Shown here piece by piece: positions 8,992 to 16,889 of a DNA stretch of 64,000 nt (the first letter of the stretch is position 1; every line of letters begins with the position of its first letter). The stretch lies in assembly GCF_009834025.1 (NCBI RefSeq), contig NZ_CP047156.1:2542001-2606000 (forward strand), in the 5' to 3' direction. The notes under the pieces are model-generated. The model ran no database searches. It had not been told where the DNA came from and was given only the letters and a program-made list of their open reading frames with translations. Both the position numbers and the translations under genes were made by a program. This stretch comes from Epidermidibacterium keratini (GTDB taxonomy: Bacteria > Actinomycetota > Actinomycetes > Mycobacteriales > Antricoccaceae).

Positions 8992-9776
8992 TGGCCGACG
9001 TGGCCGATGACAGTGATCCGGTCGAGCGGGACCAGGATTGGCGGGATCGGTTCCGGATGAGCTTCGGTGCGTCTGCGGCGGAGTACGACAGGGTGCGTCC
9101 GGGGTTTCCGGCCGAGGCACTTGACTGGATCGTCCCGGACCGCGCCCGCGATGCGGTCGACGTCGGTGCGGGCACAGGGAAGTTCACCCGGCTGCTCGTC
9201 GATCACGGACTGCGCGTGAGCGCGGTCGAGCCGGATGCCGGAATGCTCGCCCAGCTGCACGCCGTACTGCCGAAAGTGCCGGTGTCGGAGGGATCTGGCG
9301 AGCGCATCCCGTTGCCGGACGCCTCGGCCGACCTCGTCACGTTTGCCCAGTCGTGGCACTGGGTCGACCCGGTCGCCGGCTCGCTCGAGGTCGGCCGGGT
9401 GCTGCGTCCGGGCGGGCGCATCGCGATGATCTGGAACGTGCACGAGGAGTACGCCACCGACTGGATGATCCAGGCACAGCGGGTCGAGTCGCGTCGGTGG
9501 GTCGAGCTGCGGGAGTCGCCCGGCCAGCTGCCCCCGCTGCACGAGCCTTTCGGTGAAGTGGAGTTCCGCCGTTTCGAGTGGACCGAGACGCTCTCGAAGC
9601 AGGACTTCATCGACCGGATCTTCACCCATAGCGCGTATCTCATCCTCGATGAGGACGCTCAGGTCCGCGAACGGGAGTGGACCACGAACGTCCTGGACAC
9701 CCATCCGGACGTGGCGGATCTCGACGTACTCGAGATCCGCCACGCCACGGACTGCTTCCGCGCGACGCGCGGGTAG
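8991..9776 (+). CDS. Class I SAM-dependent methyltransferase
   Basis: A 261-residue soluble protein. Motif I is AVDVGAGTGKFTRLL at about residues 53-67; motif II VEPDAGML follows, and DLVTFAQSWHWVDP is motif IV/post-I. RVLRPGGRIAMIWN is the motif before the final strands. The FRMSFGASAAEYDRVRP start is typical of actinobacterial UbiE/YcgJ-like methyltransferases of unknown substrate. The ATG overlaps the amidohydrolase stop by one base (TAATG), so it is the third gene of the argA operon. It converges with the SPFH gene with only three bases between stops. Confidence 0.85.
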   Translation: MADVADDSDPVERDQDWRDRFRMSFGASAAEYDRVRPGFPAEALDWIVPDRARDAVDVGAGTGKFTRLLVDHGLRVSAVEPDAGMLAQLHAVLPKVPVSEGSGERIPLPDASADLVTFAQSWHWVDPVAGSLEVGRVLRPGGRIAMIWNVHEEYATDWMIQAQRVESRRWVELRESPGQLPPLHEPFGEVEFRRFEWTETLSKQDFIDRIFTHSAYLILDEDAQVREREWTTNVLDTHPDVADLDVLEIRHATDCFRATRG

Positions 9777-9779
9777 TGC

Positions 9780-10427
9780 TTAGTCGTCGAGCTTGACGAC
9801 GACCGTCGCAGACTGCGGTACCGCCTCGATCATCCGGAGCTTGGCGACAGCCGGGTGATCGTCGAGCAGCTTCGCGGCGTTGGCCAGCGAGCGGAGCGCG
9901 GCCGTCTCGGCCCGCGCCTCCTCGAGCTTGGCCAGCCCGCGCTGCTTGGCAGTGAGCACGTCCATGGCAGCGTCGCGCATCCGGCCGGGCAGGACGACGT
10001 CCTTGATGACGACGCGTGCCTCGACGCCGATTGCCGCTGCTGCAGCGGAAATCGCCTCGCTCAGCTGCCCGGCCGACACGGCGTTACGTCCGGCGATCTG
10101 CTCCACCGACGCATCGGAGAGTGCGTCGCGCATGGCGACCTGCGTCGCGAGGTAGAGCTCGCCGATGGGGTCATCGGCGTACTCGACGAACGCCCGCGCG
10201 TCGACGACGGCGTAGCGGATCGCAGCGGACATCCGCACCACGATGCCGTCGGCGACAGCAATCTCCTGGACGGGCACCGTCACGACGGACTGACGGAGGT
10301 CGACCTGGACACGCTGCGTTCCTGGCCGACGCCAGTATGTTCCGGACTGGCGTACGCCGCGGAACTGGCCGCGCCGGTATTCGACCGTGCACATACGTGC
10401 TGGTACGCGGTACTTCAAGATGCCCAT
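9780..10427 (-). CDS. SPFH / band 7 (slipin-like) protein
   Basis: A 215-residue protein. The SPFH domain covers about residues 15-165: VPARMCTVEYRRGQ, VDLRQSVVTVPVQEIAVADGI and AIRYAVVDARAFVEYADDP are the standard strands, followed by VGVEARVVIKDVVLPGRMRDAAM and an Ala/Glu-rich helix (KQRGLAKLEEARAETAALRS). The N-terminal membrane anchor common in slipins is missing, so membrane association must be weak or indirect. An excellent AAAGGAGG lies 5 nt upstream of the ATG. Probably a membrane-organising scaffold; role unknown. It is monocistronic, with the tRNA-Cys-like sequence upstream on the same strand. Confidence 0.85.
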   Translation of the reverse strand: MGILKYRVPARMCTVEYRRGQFRGVRQSGTYWRRPGTQRVQVDLRQSVVTVPVQEIAVADGIVVRMSAAIRYAVVDARAFVEYADDPIGELYLATQVAMRDALSDASVEQIAGRNAVSAGQLSEAISAAAAAIGVEARVVIKDVVLPGRMRDAAMDVLTAKQRGLAKLEEARAETAALRSLANAAKLLDDHPAVAKLRMIEAVPQSATVVVKLDD

Positions 10428-10575
10428 GACAACCTCCTTTGCTAGCTATGTCAGGGATCTTCTTGCTGGTTGGCAAGCTGTGGTTGTAGTCCGGTGCGCC
10501 GCCTGGCGCGGCAGCCCAATGGGACCGGTCGCAGGTGCGCCGGTCGCAGGATCGAGCTGCCGGTGGATGCCAGGC

Positions 10576-10643
10576 GGCGTCCCGGTGTGAGAGTCGAACT
10601 CACTAGGCTTTGCAGGCCGTTACCAAAAGCGTTCCGAAGACGC
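10576..10643 (-). tRNA. tRNA-Cys(GCA)-like sequence, degenerate or non-canonical
   Basis: On the minus strand the T-arm is perfect (stem GTGAG/CTCAC, loop TTCGACT), the anticodon loop CTGCAAA is that of tRNA-Cys (GCA) closed by GGC/GCC, and TTTTGGTAAC resembles a D-loop. GCGTCTT can pair with GGGACGC as a 7-bp acceptor (two G-U). Against a normal tRNA: three extra bases (ACC) lie between T-stem and acceptor, the D-stem is very weak, the anticodon stem has only three clear pairs, and no CCA is encoded. It is either a pseudo-tRNA or an unusual Cys-tRNA variant. Confidence 0.4.
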
Positions 10644-10791
10644 TCGCTCGTAGGGGCCAACGTGTGGAACTGACGGCCGGTATCCCGCCGCAGCCACGCA
10701 CACCCCGAGAGCGCAACGAGCATCGCACCGCGAATCGCCTGCGGGCAACCGAATTATGCGGCGAGAATGCTCTGCTCCCAGGGCGAGCCGA

Positions 10792-10838
10792 TAGTGCGTA
10801 GCGTTTCAGTCATCAGGTGACTGAAACGCTACGCACTA
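10792..10838. terminator. 21-bp perfect inverted repeat, probable terminator
   Basis: Arms 10792-10812 and 10818-10838 are exact reverse complements with the 5-base loop TCAGG. The element lies just downstream of the DUF305 stop (minus strand). There is no T-tract, as is common for actinobacterial stem-only terminators. The rest of 10440-10790 holds only the tRNA-like sequence and no convincing gene. Confidence 0.7.
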
Positions 10839-10859
10839 AGGCAAAGAAGTCGCGGGGCG

Positions 10860-11387
10860 CTACTTCGAGAGCAACTCGTTCATCGTGTCGATCTCCTGTT
10901 GCTGAGTCTTCTCGATGGTCTTGGCCATCTCGATCGCGTCGACATTCTTACCATCGGAGATCTCGGCCTTGGCCATGTCGATCGCACCCTGATGGTGCTC
11001 GATCATCATCTGCAGCCACAGCTGGTCGAACTGCGCGCCGGTGGCCGCTTTGAGCTCGGCCATCTGCTCCTCGGACATCATGCCGCCCATGTCATGCCCG
11101 CCCATATCGCTGCTGGTCGGCTTGTCCCAGTCCTTGAGCCATCCGGTGAGCTTGTCGATCTCTGGCTGCTGTGCGGCCTTGATGTCGGCCGCCAGCGCCA
11201 ACACTTCTTTGTTGGTGCTTGCGGCCTCGGCCATCGTGGCCATCTCAATGGCTTGCTCGTGATGAGGAATCATCATCTGGGCAAACATCACGTCGGCGTC
11301 GTTGAAATCGGCGGAGTCACCAGCTGAAGACGAGCAGCCGGCAAGGGCAAGCAGGCAGGCAAAAAGTACGGTCGTGAGCTTTCGCAT
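10860..11387 (-). CDS. DUF305 lipoprotein, probable extracytoplasmic copper-binding protein
   Basis: A 175-residue exported protein. Residues 1-18 form a lipoprotein signal with lipobox LAGC (Cys18). It contains two copies of the DUF305 motif: MFAQMMIPHHEQAIEMA at 34-50 and LWLQMMIEHHQGAIDMA at 123-139. Both have adjacent His pairs (42-43, 131-132) and flanking Met. A Met/His-rich insert (DMGGHDMGGMM, 94-104) lies between them. Members of this family, such as cyanobacterial CopM, bind copper. It is the second gene after DUF6153, which has a CsoR-like operator in front, so copper-induced expression is likely. A role in sequestering Cu(I) outside the membrane is inferred. Confidence 0.85.
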   Translation of the reverse strand: MRKLTTVLFACLLALAGCSSSAGDSADFNDADVMFAQMMIPHHEQAIEMATMAEAASTNKEVLALAADIKAAQQPEIDKLTGWLKDWDKPTSSDMGGHDMGGMMSEEQMAELKAATGAQFDQLWLQMMIEHHQGAIDMAKAEISDGKNVDAIEMAKTIEKTQQQEIDTMNELLSK

Positions 11388-11448
11388 TTAAGAGGTCCCT
11401 TTCAAAGGTGAGTGTGGGTGAGGAGGTCGCCGGTTGACGGCGACGGAC

Positions 11449-11877
11449 TCACGTGCGACTCACGCAGAGCAGGGCGAGGCTGGGTGGTTGCGGCGGCAGC
11501 AGACGCCGCTGGATAACGAGGACCCGGCGGGGCGCGTCGATGATGGCGGGGCCGCGGACCAGCACCGCAGCGATTATCAGCAGAGCCAGGATGGCGCTCA
11601 AGATCGCCAGACATAGGTGCAAAAGATGCGCGAGACCGTGATCGCTGCCGCCGGGGCTATCACCCGGAGAATGGGCATTGGATTGGTGCTCTGCGGGCAT
11701 GAGGTCGGCGACTGCCGTGCTGGAGTCGTCCGGTCCCACCGGGCTTTGGACTACGCCATGCGCGGGTGACGAGGCCATGGAGGCTCCATGAGAGCCGACG
11801 AGTACGCCGAACATGGGGACGGCGTGCATCGCGACGACGCCGATGACAAGCGCCAACACCACCGTCCGCAATCGCAT
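11449..11877 (-). CDS. DUF6153-like small membrane protein
   Basis: A 142-residue protein with one N-terminal membrane segment or signal (about 5-27), a His/Met-containing outside loop (AHGVV, MPAEHQSNAHSP, GSDHGLAHLLH) and a second strong membrane helix at about 86-110. The arrangement matches the DUF6153 family often found beside DUF305 genes in actinobacteria. The start codon is 11 bp from a CsoR-type operator, and the TATTGT hexamer between them may be the -10 box, so the mRNA may be leaderless or nearly so. DUF305 follows 61 bp downstream. Function unknown; copper handling is inferred from context. Confidence 0.7.
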   Translation of the reverse strand: MRLRTVVLALVIGVVAMHAVPMFGVLVGSHGASMASSPAHGVVQSPVGPDDSSTAVADLMPAEHQSNAHSPGDSPGGSDHGLAHLLHLCLAILSAILALLIIAAVLVRGPAIIDAPRRVLVIQRRLLPPQPPSLALLCVSRT

Positions 11878-11888
11878 GGCGCAAACAA

Positions 11889-11904
11889 TACCCTATGGGG
11901 GTAC
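11889..11904 (-). promoter_or_regulatory. CsoR-like copper operator
   Basis: TACCCTATGGGGGTAC is a near-palindrome that closely resembles CsoR operators as I recall them (for example TACCCTACGGGGGTAT before copZ of Bacillus subtilis). It lies 11 bp upstream of the DUF6153 start and would cover its promoter. No csoR gene is in the window, so the repressor would act from elsewhere. Confidence 0.7.
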
Positions 11905-11922
11905 CCGCCACGGGCGTGACGG

Positions 11923-12291
11923 TTACCAGCCGGGCGTCTGCGCCGTAACGTTCTTGTGCACGACGTGCTCGGCATAGAACGACACCAGCGGGATCGTCCC
12001 GCAGATGACCACGAGCGCGGTGCGGCCGATCGACCAGTGCCGCTTGAGCGACAGCAGCACGGTGCACACGAAATAGACCATGTAGAGCCAGCCATGCGCG
12101 ATGCCGATGATCGTGGTCGGCTCGGGGATGCCGCCGAAGTACTTCATCGGCATTGCGACGAGGATCAGGGCCGCGAGCGGTACGCCGACGACCCATGCCG
12201 AGATGCGGTAGTTACGCAGCAGGCTCGCGGTGGGGGTGCGGTCGATGAACGACTTGCGCGGGCGGGTGCGGGCGGCGGGCTGCTCGGTCAC
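11923..12291 (-). CDS. DUF3817 family membrane protein
   Basis: A 122-residue protein with three predicted transmembrane helices (about 29-49, 60-80, 88-108). RNYRISAWVVGVPLAALI, then GGIPEPTTIIGIAHGWLYMVYFV and RTALVVICGTIPLVSFYAEHVVH follow the DUF3817 pattern, including the conserved HG..Y and the C-terminal His-containing helix. Function unknown. The next gene on the same strand (12345-12773) is another small membrane protein and lies upstream by 53 bp; the pair is probably one operon, as in many actinobacteria. Confidence 0.8.
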   Translation of the reverse strand: MTEQPAARTRPRKSFIDRTPTASLLRNYRISAWVVGVPLAALILVAMPMKYFGGIPEPTTIIGIAHGWLYMVYFVCTVLLSLKRHWSIGRTALVVICGTIPLVSFYAEHVVHKNVTAQTPGW

Positions 12292-12344
12292 AGAGTTCCT
12301 TGATCGGGTCGGTTCAGTGGACGGCGACGCGTGCGTGCTGAGGG

Positions 12345-12773
12345 TTAACGCTGGGCCTTCTCATTGAGTGCCCGCAGGTGCGCGTTGTAGGCGTCGAGCT
12401 CGGGATCGGAAGCGTCATCGGCGTACTCGTCGTAGTGTGGCGAGGCGGTGATAGCGCGCGGCCGGATGTCGTGGATGACGCGTCCCGGATCGGGGTCATC
12501 GTGCAGCAGCGCGGGCCTGTCGTAGCCCGGCGGGTGGAACTCCAGCCAGATCGAACGACCCCAGCCCCACAGGCCCATCAGCGCGAAAAGCGGCCACTGG
12601 ACCGCGTAGATGTAGTTGTACCACTGACCGCCGGCGGCTTGCGCCTTTCCGGCCTGCCACACGAATCCCCACACGCAACCGGCGAACGCCAGCAGGACAA
12701 ACGTGTGCCAAGCGAGCCACCGGGGGGTGAGGATGCGAGACACGCCTCCTAGGGTACGTTGCGCCACGTTCAC
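12345..12773 (-). CDS. Conserved actinobacterial membrane protein
   Basis: A 142-residue protein with two membrane helices in the first half (LAWHTFVLLAFAGCVWGFVW and YIYAVQWPLFALMGLWGWG) and a cytosolic polar tail containing PHYDEYADD. The start could also be the internal GTG that gives VSRILTPRWLAWH, since related proteins seem to begin near this point. Similar genes sit next to DUF3817 genes in other actinobacteria. No catalytic motif is visible; function unknown. It is divergent from the DedA gene, with 31 bp between starts. Confidence 0.65.
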   Translation of the reverse strand: MNVAQRTLGGVSRILTPRWLAWHTFVLLAFAGCVWGFVWQAGKAQAAGGQWYNYIYAVQWPLFALMGLWGWGRSIWLEFHPPGYDRPALLHDDPDPGRVIHDIRPRAITASPHYDEYADDASDPELDAYNAHLRALNEKAQR

Positions 12774-12804
12774 CCCGATCTGACGTTGGTCACAGGTAGC
12801 CTCA

Positions 12805-13512
12805 ATGTGGCCGACGAGACTCCAAAGGATTGGGAAAAGTTTGTTTCAGGACATCGTCGACTGGTGCGTAAACCTCGTCGGTCAGCTTGGCGCCATCGGC
12901 GTCGGGATCGCGGTCGCACTAGAAAATCTCTTCCCGCCGATTCCCTCTGAGGCCATCTTGCCCCTCGCGGGGTTCAGCGCCTCCGAAGGAAAGTTCAGCC
13001 TCCTGTCGGCGTTCCTGGGCGCGACCGCTGGCTCGCTGGTCGGTGCGCTGGCGCTCTTCTATCTCGGGCGGGTGATCGGCCGCGACCGCCTGGTCCGGAT
13101 CGCGAACTTCTTGCCGCTGGTCGACGCCGAGGACATCGATACCGCTGAGAAGTGGTTTGCCCGGCACGGCACCAAAGCGGTGCTGTTTGGCCGGCTGATC
13201 CCATTGGTGCGCAGCCTCATCTCGATTCCCGCGGGAACGCAGCGGATGCCAGTCGGCAAGTTCCTGGTCTACACCACGATCGGCAGCGGCGTGTGGAACG
13301 CGCTGTTGATCGGGCTCGGCTACGCGCTCGGCAGCAACTGGGAGAAGGTCGGGCCGGTGCTCGACCAGTTCGATCTGGTGATCTATATCGGCTTCGCGGC
13401 GTTGCTGATCTGGTGGGTCTGGCGTCAGGTCGCCAAGCGCCGTCGGCGTAAGGCCGCCGAGGCCGCGGAGACACCTTTCCGGCCCGAGGAGCCGCGCGAC
13501 CCGCAGATCTAG
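12805..13512 (+). CDS. DedA-family membrane protein
   Basis: A 235-residue integral membrane protein. The diagnostic motifs are present: ENLFPPIPSE at 40-49, GSLVGALALFYLGRVIGR at 77-93, and FGRLIPLVRSLISIPAGTQRM at 128-148, holding the conserved Arg residues of the half-helix hairpins. DedA proteins act in lipid-carrier flipping, proton-motive-force homeostasis and drug tolerance; the exact substrate here is unknown. The tail after the last helix is basic (KRRRRK). An in-frame TTG at 12841 is an alternative start. A strong hairpin terminator follows the stop. Confidence 0.9.
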   Translation: MWPTRLQRIGKSLFQDIVDWCVNLVGQLGAIGVGIAVALENLFPPIPSEAILPLAGFSASEGKFSLLSAFLGATAGSLVGALALFYLGRVIGRDRLVRIANFLPLVDAEDIDTAEKWFARHGTKAVLFGRLIPLVRSLISIPAGTQRMPVGKFLVYTTIGSGVWNALLIGLGYALGSNWEKVGPVLDQFDLVIYIGFAALLIWWVWRQVAKRRRRKAAEAAETPFRPEEPRDPQI

Positions 13513-13515
13513 CCA

Positions 13516-13547
13516 GGCGTCGTACTCGCCGCAGCGAGTACGACGCC
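13516..13547. terminator. Bidirectional hairpin terminator between DedA and ppa
   Basis: Arms GGCGTCGTACTCG (13516-13528) and CGAGTACGACGCC (13535-13547) pair perfectly over 13 bp around a 6-base loop. The element lies in the 46-bp gap between two convergent genes, so it can serve both. Confidence 0.8.
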
Positions 13548-13558
13548 CGGACGGCTGG

Positions 13559-14194
13559 CTAGGCCTTCTCGGTCGGCTGGGCGCCGGGGATCTCGCCGTC
13601 CTTCGGCGCTTCGGCCGACGGGTGCGAGGGGTCCGGGTTGGCCGGGTGGCCGCCAGGGAGGTTCTCGTTGTCGGCTGGGTGGTCCAGAGCGTGACCCTCG
13701 CCGGGCTCGCCGCCGGCAGCCTTGAACGCCTCGATGCTGCGCAGCACCATCTGCTCGGCCGCCTCGCGGCCCACCCAGTCGGCCGCCTCCACGTGCTTGT
13801 TGGGTTCAAGATCCTTGTAGTGCTCGAAGAAGTGCTTGATCTCATCGAGCAGGTACCGCGGGACATCCTCAAGATCCTGCAGGTAGTCCCACCGGTGATC
13901 GCCGGCCGGCACGCACAGCAGCTTGTCGTCGCCACCGGCCTCATCGACCATGTTGAACATCGCGACCGGACGGACCTTCAGGTAGCAGCCGGGAAACAGC
14001 GGCTCGGTCAGCATCACCATGGCATCGAGCGGGTCGCCGTCATCGGCAAGCGTGTCGACGAAGTAGCCGTAGTCTGCTGGGTAGGCCATCGACGTGTAGA
14101 GGTAGCGATCTAGCCGCACCCGCCCGGTGAGGTGGTCGACCTCATACTTGTTGCGGCTGCCCTTCGGGATCTCGATCAGTACCTCGAAGTCCAT
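13559..14194 (-). CDS. ppa: Inorganic pyrophosphatase (family I)
   Basis: Hydrolyses pyrophosphate to two phosphates in the cytosol. The ATG at 14194 is chosen because GAGGAG lies 8 nt upstream and the protein then starts [18 protein letters not shown] as in other family I enzymes. YPADYGYF precedes the metal-binding DDGDPLDAM (Asp52, Asp54, Asp57). The active domain ends near residue 165. About 45 extra residues follow ([16 protein letters not shown]...PTEKA), rich in Pro, Gly, Glu and Asp and probably disordered. This tail is longer than the usual 160-175-residue actinobacterial enzyme. Confidence 0.93.
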   Translation of the reverse strand: MDFEVLIEIPKGSRNKYEVDHLTGRVRLDRYLYTSMAYPADYGYFVDTLADDGDPLDAMVMLTEPLFPGCYLKVRPVAMFNMVDEAGGDDKLLCVPAGDHRWDYLQDLEDVPRYLLDEIKHFFEHYKDLEPNKHVEAADWVGREAAEQMVLRSIEAFKAAGGEPGEGHALDHPADNENLPGGHPANPDPSHPSAEAPKDGEIPGAQPTEKA

Positions 14195-14299
14195 GTGTCC
14201 ATCTCCTCGATGCAACTGGCGGCCGGCGTACGCCGTACTCATCCACTCGGCCACTAGTGTGTTGGGTTGATTCGCTCTGTCTCTACCTGTCTTGGACCG

Positions 14300-15727
14300 A
14301 TGAAGAAGCCTGACCTGTCTGCCTTCGGCCGCCGCTCGCCAGCGGTGCGTGTCCTCATCGGCGCGCTGGTGCTGGTGGTTGCTGCGGCGGTCGGGCTCGG
14401 CGTCGTGGTCGCGACGGCGTCGATCATCGGGCCGACCCATTCTGACAGCGCCGACGGTGATGGCGCCAACCAGGCGTCCCCGACCGTCTCGCTGCCGGCC
14501 AATGGCGCACCGCCGCCTGCCCTACCTGCGCTCAACCCCAACGCTCCGGTCCCCGATCCGGCGGCGCTGCAGACGGCAGCCGCCGCCGCGCTCAGCAACC
14601 CGGCGCTGGGGGCGTTGACCGCCAAGATCGTCGACCCGGAGTCCGGCAGCGTGCTGTTCGACCAGGGCAGTACGACGCCGATGCAGCCCGGATCGACGGT
14701 CAAGCTCTACACCGCGGCCGCGGCAGCTCTGCTCTTTGAGCCGGGCAGCCGCCTGACCACCACGGTCTCGACCGGTGCGAGCCCGACGGAGATCGTCATC
14801 GTGGCAGGCGGCGACATCACGCTCAGCAGCCAGCCCGAGTCGGCGCTCTACCCCGGTGCGGCGACCCTGCAGGCGCTCGCGGACGCGGTCAAAGCGGCCG
14901 GCATCACCCAGGTCACGAAGGTCACCGTCGACGGATCTCTCTTCGAGGGAGCGACGACCGCGCAAGGCTGGGGCAGCGGCGATGCGCCCTCGACATACGC
15001 CGCGCCGGTGTATCCATTCATGGTCGATGGCGGGCGCACCAGTGCGGATTTCAAGGCGATGCGGTACGCCGAACCCGACCTCGCCGCCGCCCAGCAGCTC
15101 GCGGCGCTGCTGGGCAACCCGCAGGCGGAGGTCGCGCGTGGCGCCGTGGACCCCAACGCGTCCGTGCTGGCGAGCGTGCAGTCCGCGCCGATCGAGGACC
15201 TGATCGAGCGGATGATCCTCGACTCGGACAACACCCTCGCCGAGGTGATCGCCCGGCTGGTCGCCGTGCAGGTCGGCCAGCCGCGCACCTTCGAGGGCGC
15301 GGTCGCGGCGGTGAGCCAGGTGATGACCGAGGCCGGCGTCGACATGAGCGGCTACGCGGCGTACGACGCGAGCGGCATCTCGCAGCTCAACGTGACGACG
15401 TCAAGCTCGCTGGCGTCGTTGCTGAGTCTCGCGACGTCGGGTGATGCCCCCAAGCTCGACGTGGTGAGCTCAGCGCTCGCGGTGAGCGGCTACAACGGCA
15501 CGCTCGCAACCCGTTACGAGGCCGGCGACGCGGCGGCCGGAGCTGCGGGCGCCGTACGCGGCAAAACCGGCACGTTGAGTGCGGTCAACTCCCTCGCCGG
15601 GACGATCGTGACCGCCGATGGGCGGCTGCTGGTGTTTGCCTTCATCTCCAACGGGGGAGCTGACCTGGAGGCGACCCGGGCAGCACTCGATGACGTCGCC
15701 GCCGCAGTCGCCTCCTGCGGCTGCTAA
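14300..15727 (+). CDS. dacB: D-alanyl-D-alanine carboxypeptidase / endopeptidase, PBP4 (peptidase S13)
   Basis: A penicillin-binding protein that trims or cleaves peptidoglycan cross-links outside the cell. The 475-residue protein has one N-terminal membrane segment (about 15-40), a low-complexity Ala/Pro linker to about 95, and the S13 catalytic domain. The serine motif is STVK (Ser132, Lys135), the second motif SDN is in [12 protein letters not shown], and the third is KTG in [13 protein letters not shown]. The ATG at 14300 starts the basic segment before the membrane helix. As in mycobacteria it is divergent from ppa. It converges with the MetX-like gene, with 5 bp between stops. Confidence 0.93.
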   Translation: MKKPDLSAFGRRSPAVRVLIGALVLVVAAAVGLGVVVATASIIGPTHSDSADGDGANQASPTVSLPANGAPPPALPALNPNAPVPDPAALQTAAAAALSNPALGALTAKIVDPESGSVLFDQGSTTPMQPGSTVKLYTAAAAALLFEPGSRLTTTVSTGASPTEIVIVAGGDITLSSQPESALYPGAATLQALADAVKAAGITQVTKVTVDGSLFEGATTAQGWGSGDAPSTYAAPVYPFMVDGGRTSADFKAMRYAEPDLAAAQQLAALLGNPQAEVARGAVDPNASVLASVQSAPIEDLIERMILDSDNTLAEVIARLVAVQVGQPRTFEGAVAAVSQVMTEAGVDMSGYAAYDASGISQLNVTTSSSLASLLSLATSGDAPKLDVVSSALAVSGYNGTLATRYEAGDAAAGAAGAVRGKTGTLSAVNSLAGTIVTADGRLLVFAFISNGGADLEATRAALDDVAAAVASCGC

Positions 15728-15732
15728 CACAG

Positions 15733-16821
15733 CTAACGTCCGTCGACCTCGGCGGCGAGCAGCTCGCTCAGGTTGGTATCGACCTGCTCCATCCAGGACG
15801 GCTCGAACCCGAAGAGCCCGAAGTGTCCGGCGATGCTGCTCAGCACCCGCAGCTCGCTGCCGGGGGTCAGTTCCTGCTCAGCGGCGCAGTCGCGCGGCGG
15901 AAAGAACATGTCCTGCTCGATGGGCATCACGAACGTCTTTGCCGTGACTCGACCGAGCGCTGCCGCGAGGTCGCCGTCGGTGTTGCGAGCGACGTCGCCG
16001 CGCTGCCACTTCCACCCCATGGACAGCAGCGCGTTCGGGTCCATCGCCGAAAACAGGAACCGGATGAAGCGGTCCTGGAACTCCTCGAAGGTGTCCCAGC
16101 CCTGACCCTCGACGAGCGGGGGTACGCCGCGCCAGAACTCGGTCTTCCAGAAGTCGGTGCTCAGTCCCATCACCGCCCAGATGTCCGCGTGCCGCGAAAG
16201 ACCCGCGGCGACGTCGGCGTTCGATGCGTACTCGCCGCCGTTCCAGCCCGGATCGCTGGTGATCGCCTCCATCAGGGTCTGCGTGAAGAGGAAGTCGTGC
16301 GGGGTGTTTTGCGCCGTACCGGCGATCGGGGCCGCTCGCAGCACCTTGTCCGGGAAGCGCACCGCCCATTCCCAGGTCTGCTGCGCGCCCATCGAACCGC
16401 CGACGACGAGCGCGAGCCGGTCGATGCCGTATGTCTCCCGCAGCAGCTGCTCCTGCGCGCGGACGTCGTCGCCGATTCGTACGCTCGGGAACTTCGACAT
16501 CGCGATCGACGGATCGTCGGTGTTGTGCGGCGACGTCGATAGACCGTTGCCGATCTGGTTGACCACCACGATGAAGTACTTCTGCGGATCCAGCGCGCGT
16601 CCCGGCCCGATATAGACCTGCTCCCACGTGGCGTGCGTCCCGGAGAACCACGTCGGGATCAAGATCGCATTGCTGCGGTCGGCATTCAGCTCGCCATATG
16701 TCGCTACGGCGAGCTGCAGGTCGGGGATGACTCCACCGTCTTCGAGCTCGAAGCGGCCCACCGACTGCAGCGTGTAGGGCCCTTGCATCTGCGGTGAGTA
16801 AAACGGGTTGTCGAGCGCCAT
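15733..16821 (-). CDS. MetX-like alpha/beta hydrolase (homoserine acetyltransferase family, substrate uncertain)
   Basis: A 362-residue alpha/beta-hydrolase-fold protein of the HAT/MetX branch. The nucleophile elbow is VGGSMGAQQ, where Ser of GSMG would be the acyl-enzyme residue; the catalytic Asp is probably in MPIEQDMFFPP and the His in SIAGHFGLFG. LIPTWFSGTHATWEQVYIGPGRALDP and VVNQIGNGLSTSP are typical family blocks. It differs from true MetX in the substrate-side segments (TWFSG in place of the usual ALTGD), so I would not call it homoserine acetyltransferase. It is monocistronic. Confidence 0.8.
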   Translation of the reverse strand: MALDNPFYSPQMQGPYTLQSVGRFELEDGGVIPDLQLAVATYGELNADRSNAILIPTWFSGTHATWEQVYIGPGRALDPQKYFIVVVNQIGNGLSTSPHNTDDPSIAMSKFPSVRIGDDVRAQEQLLRETYGIDRLALVVGGSMGAQQTWEWAVRFPDKVLRAAPIAGTAQNTPHDFLFTQTLMEAITSDPGWNGGEYASNADVAAGLSRHADIWAVMGLSTDFWKTEFWRGVPPLVEGQGWDTFEEFQDRFIRFLFSAMDPNALLSMGWKWQRGDVARNTDGDLAAALGRVTAKTFVMPIEQDMFFPPRDCAAEQELTPGSELRVLSSIAGHFGLFGFEPSWMEQVDTNLSELLAAEVDGR

Positions 16822-16889
16822 CGCCGCCTCCAGCGAGTGGTTGGGTTGGTGCTCCTAACCTAGGCCGCGCGGTGGCGCGTGGGAATGGC

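Noticed and set aside
10451-10723. 90-codon minus-strand ORF over the tRNA-like sequence
   Set aside because: No domain or ribosome binding site, and it covers the tRNA-Cys-like sequence, which explains the conservation-like features better.
15733-16821. Homoserine O-acetyltransferase (metX) call
   Set aside because: The fold and nucleophile fit the family but substrate-side segments differ from true MetX, and no methionine gene is adjacent; left as MetX-like hydrolase.
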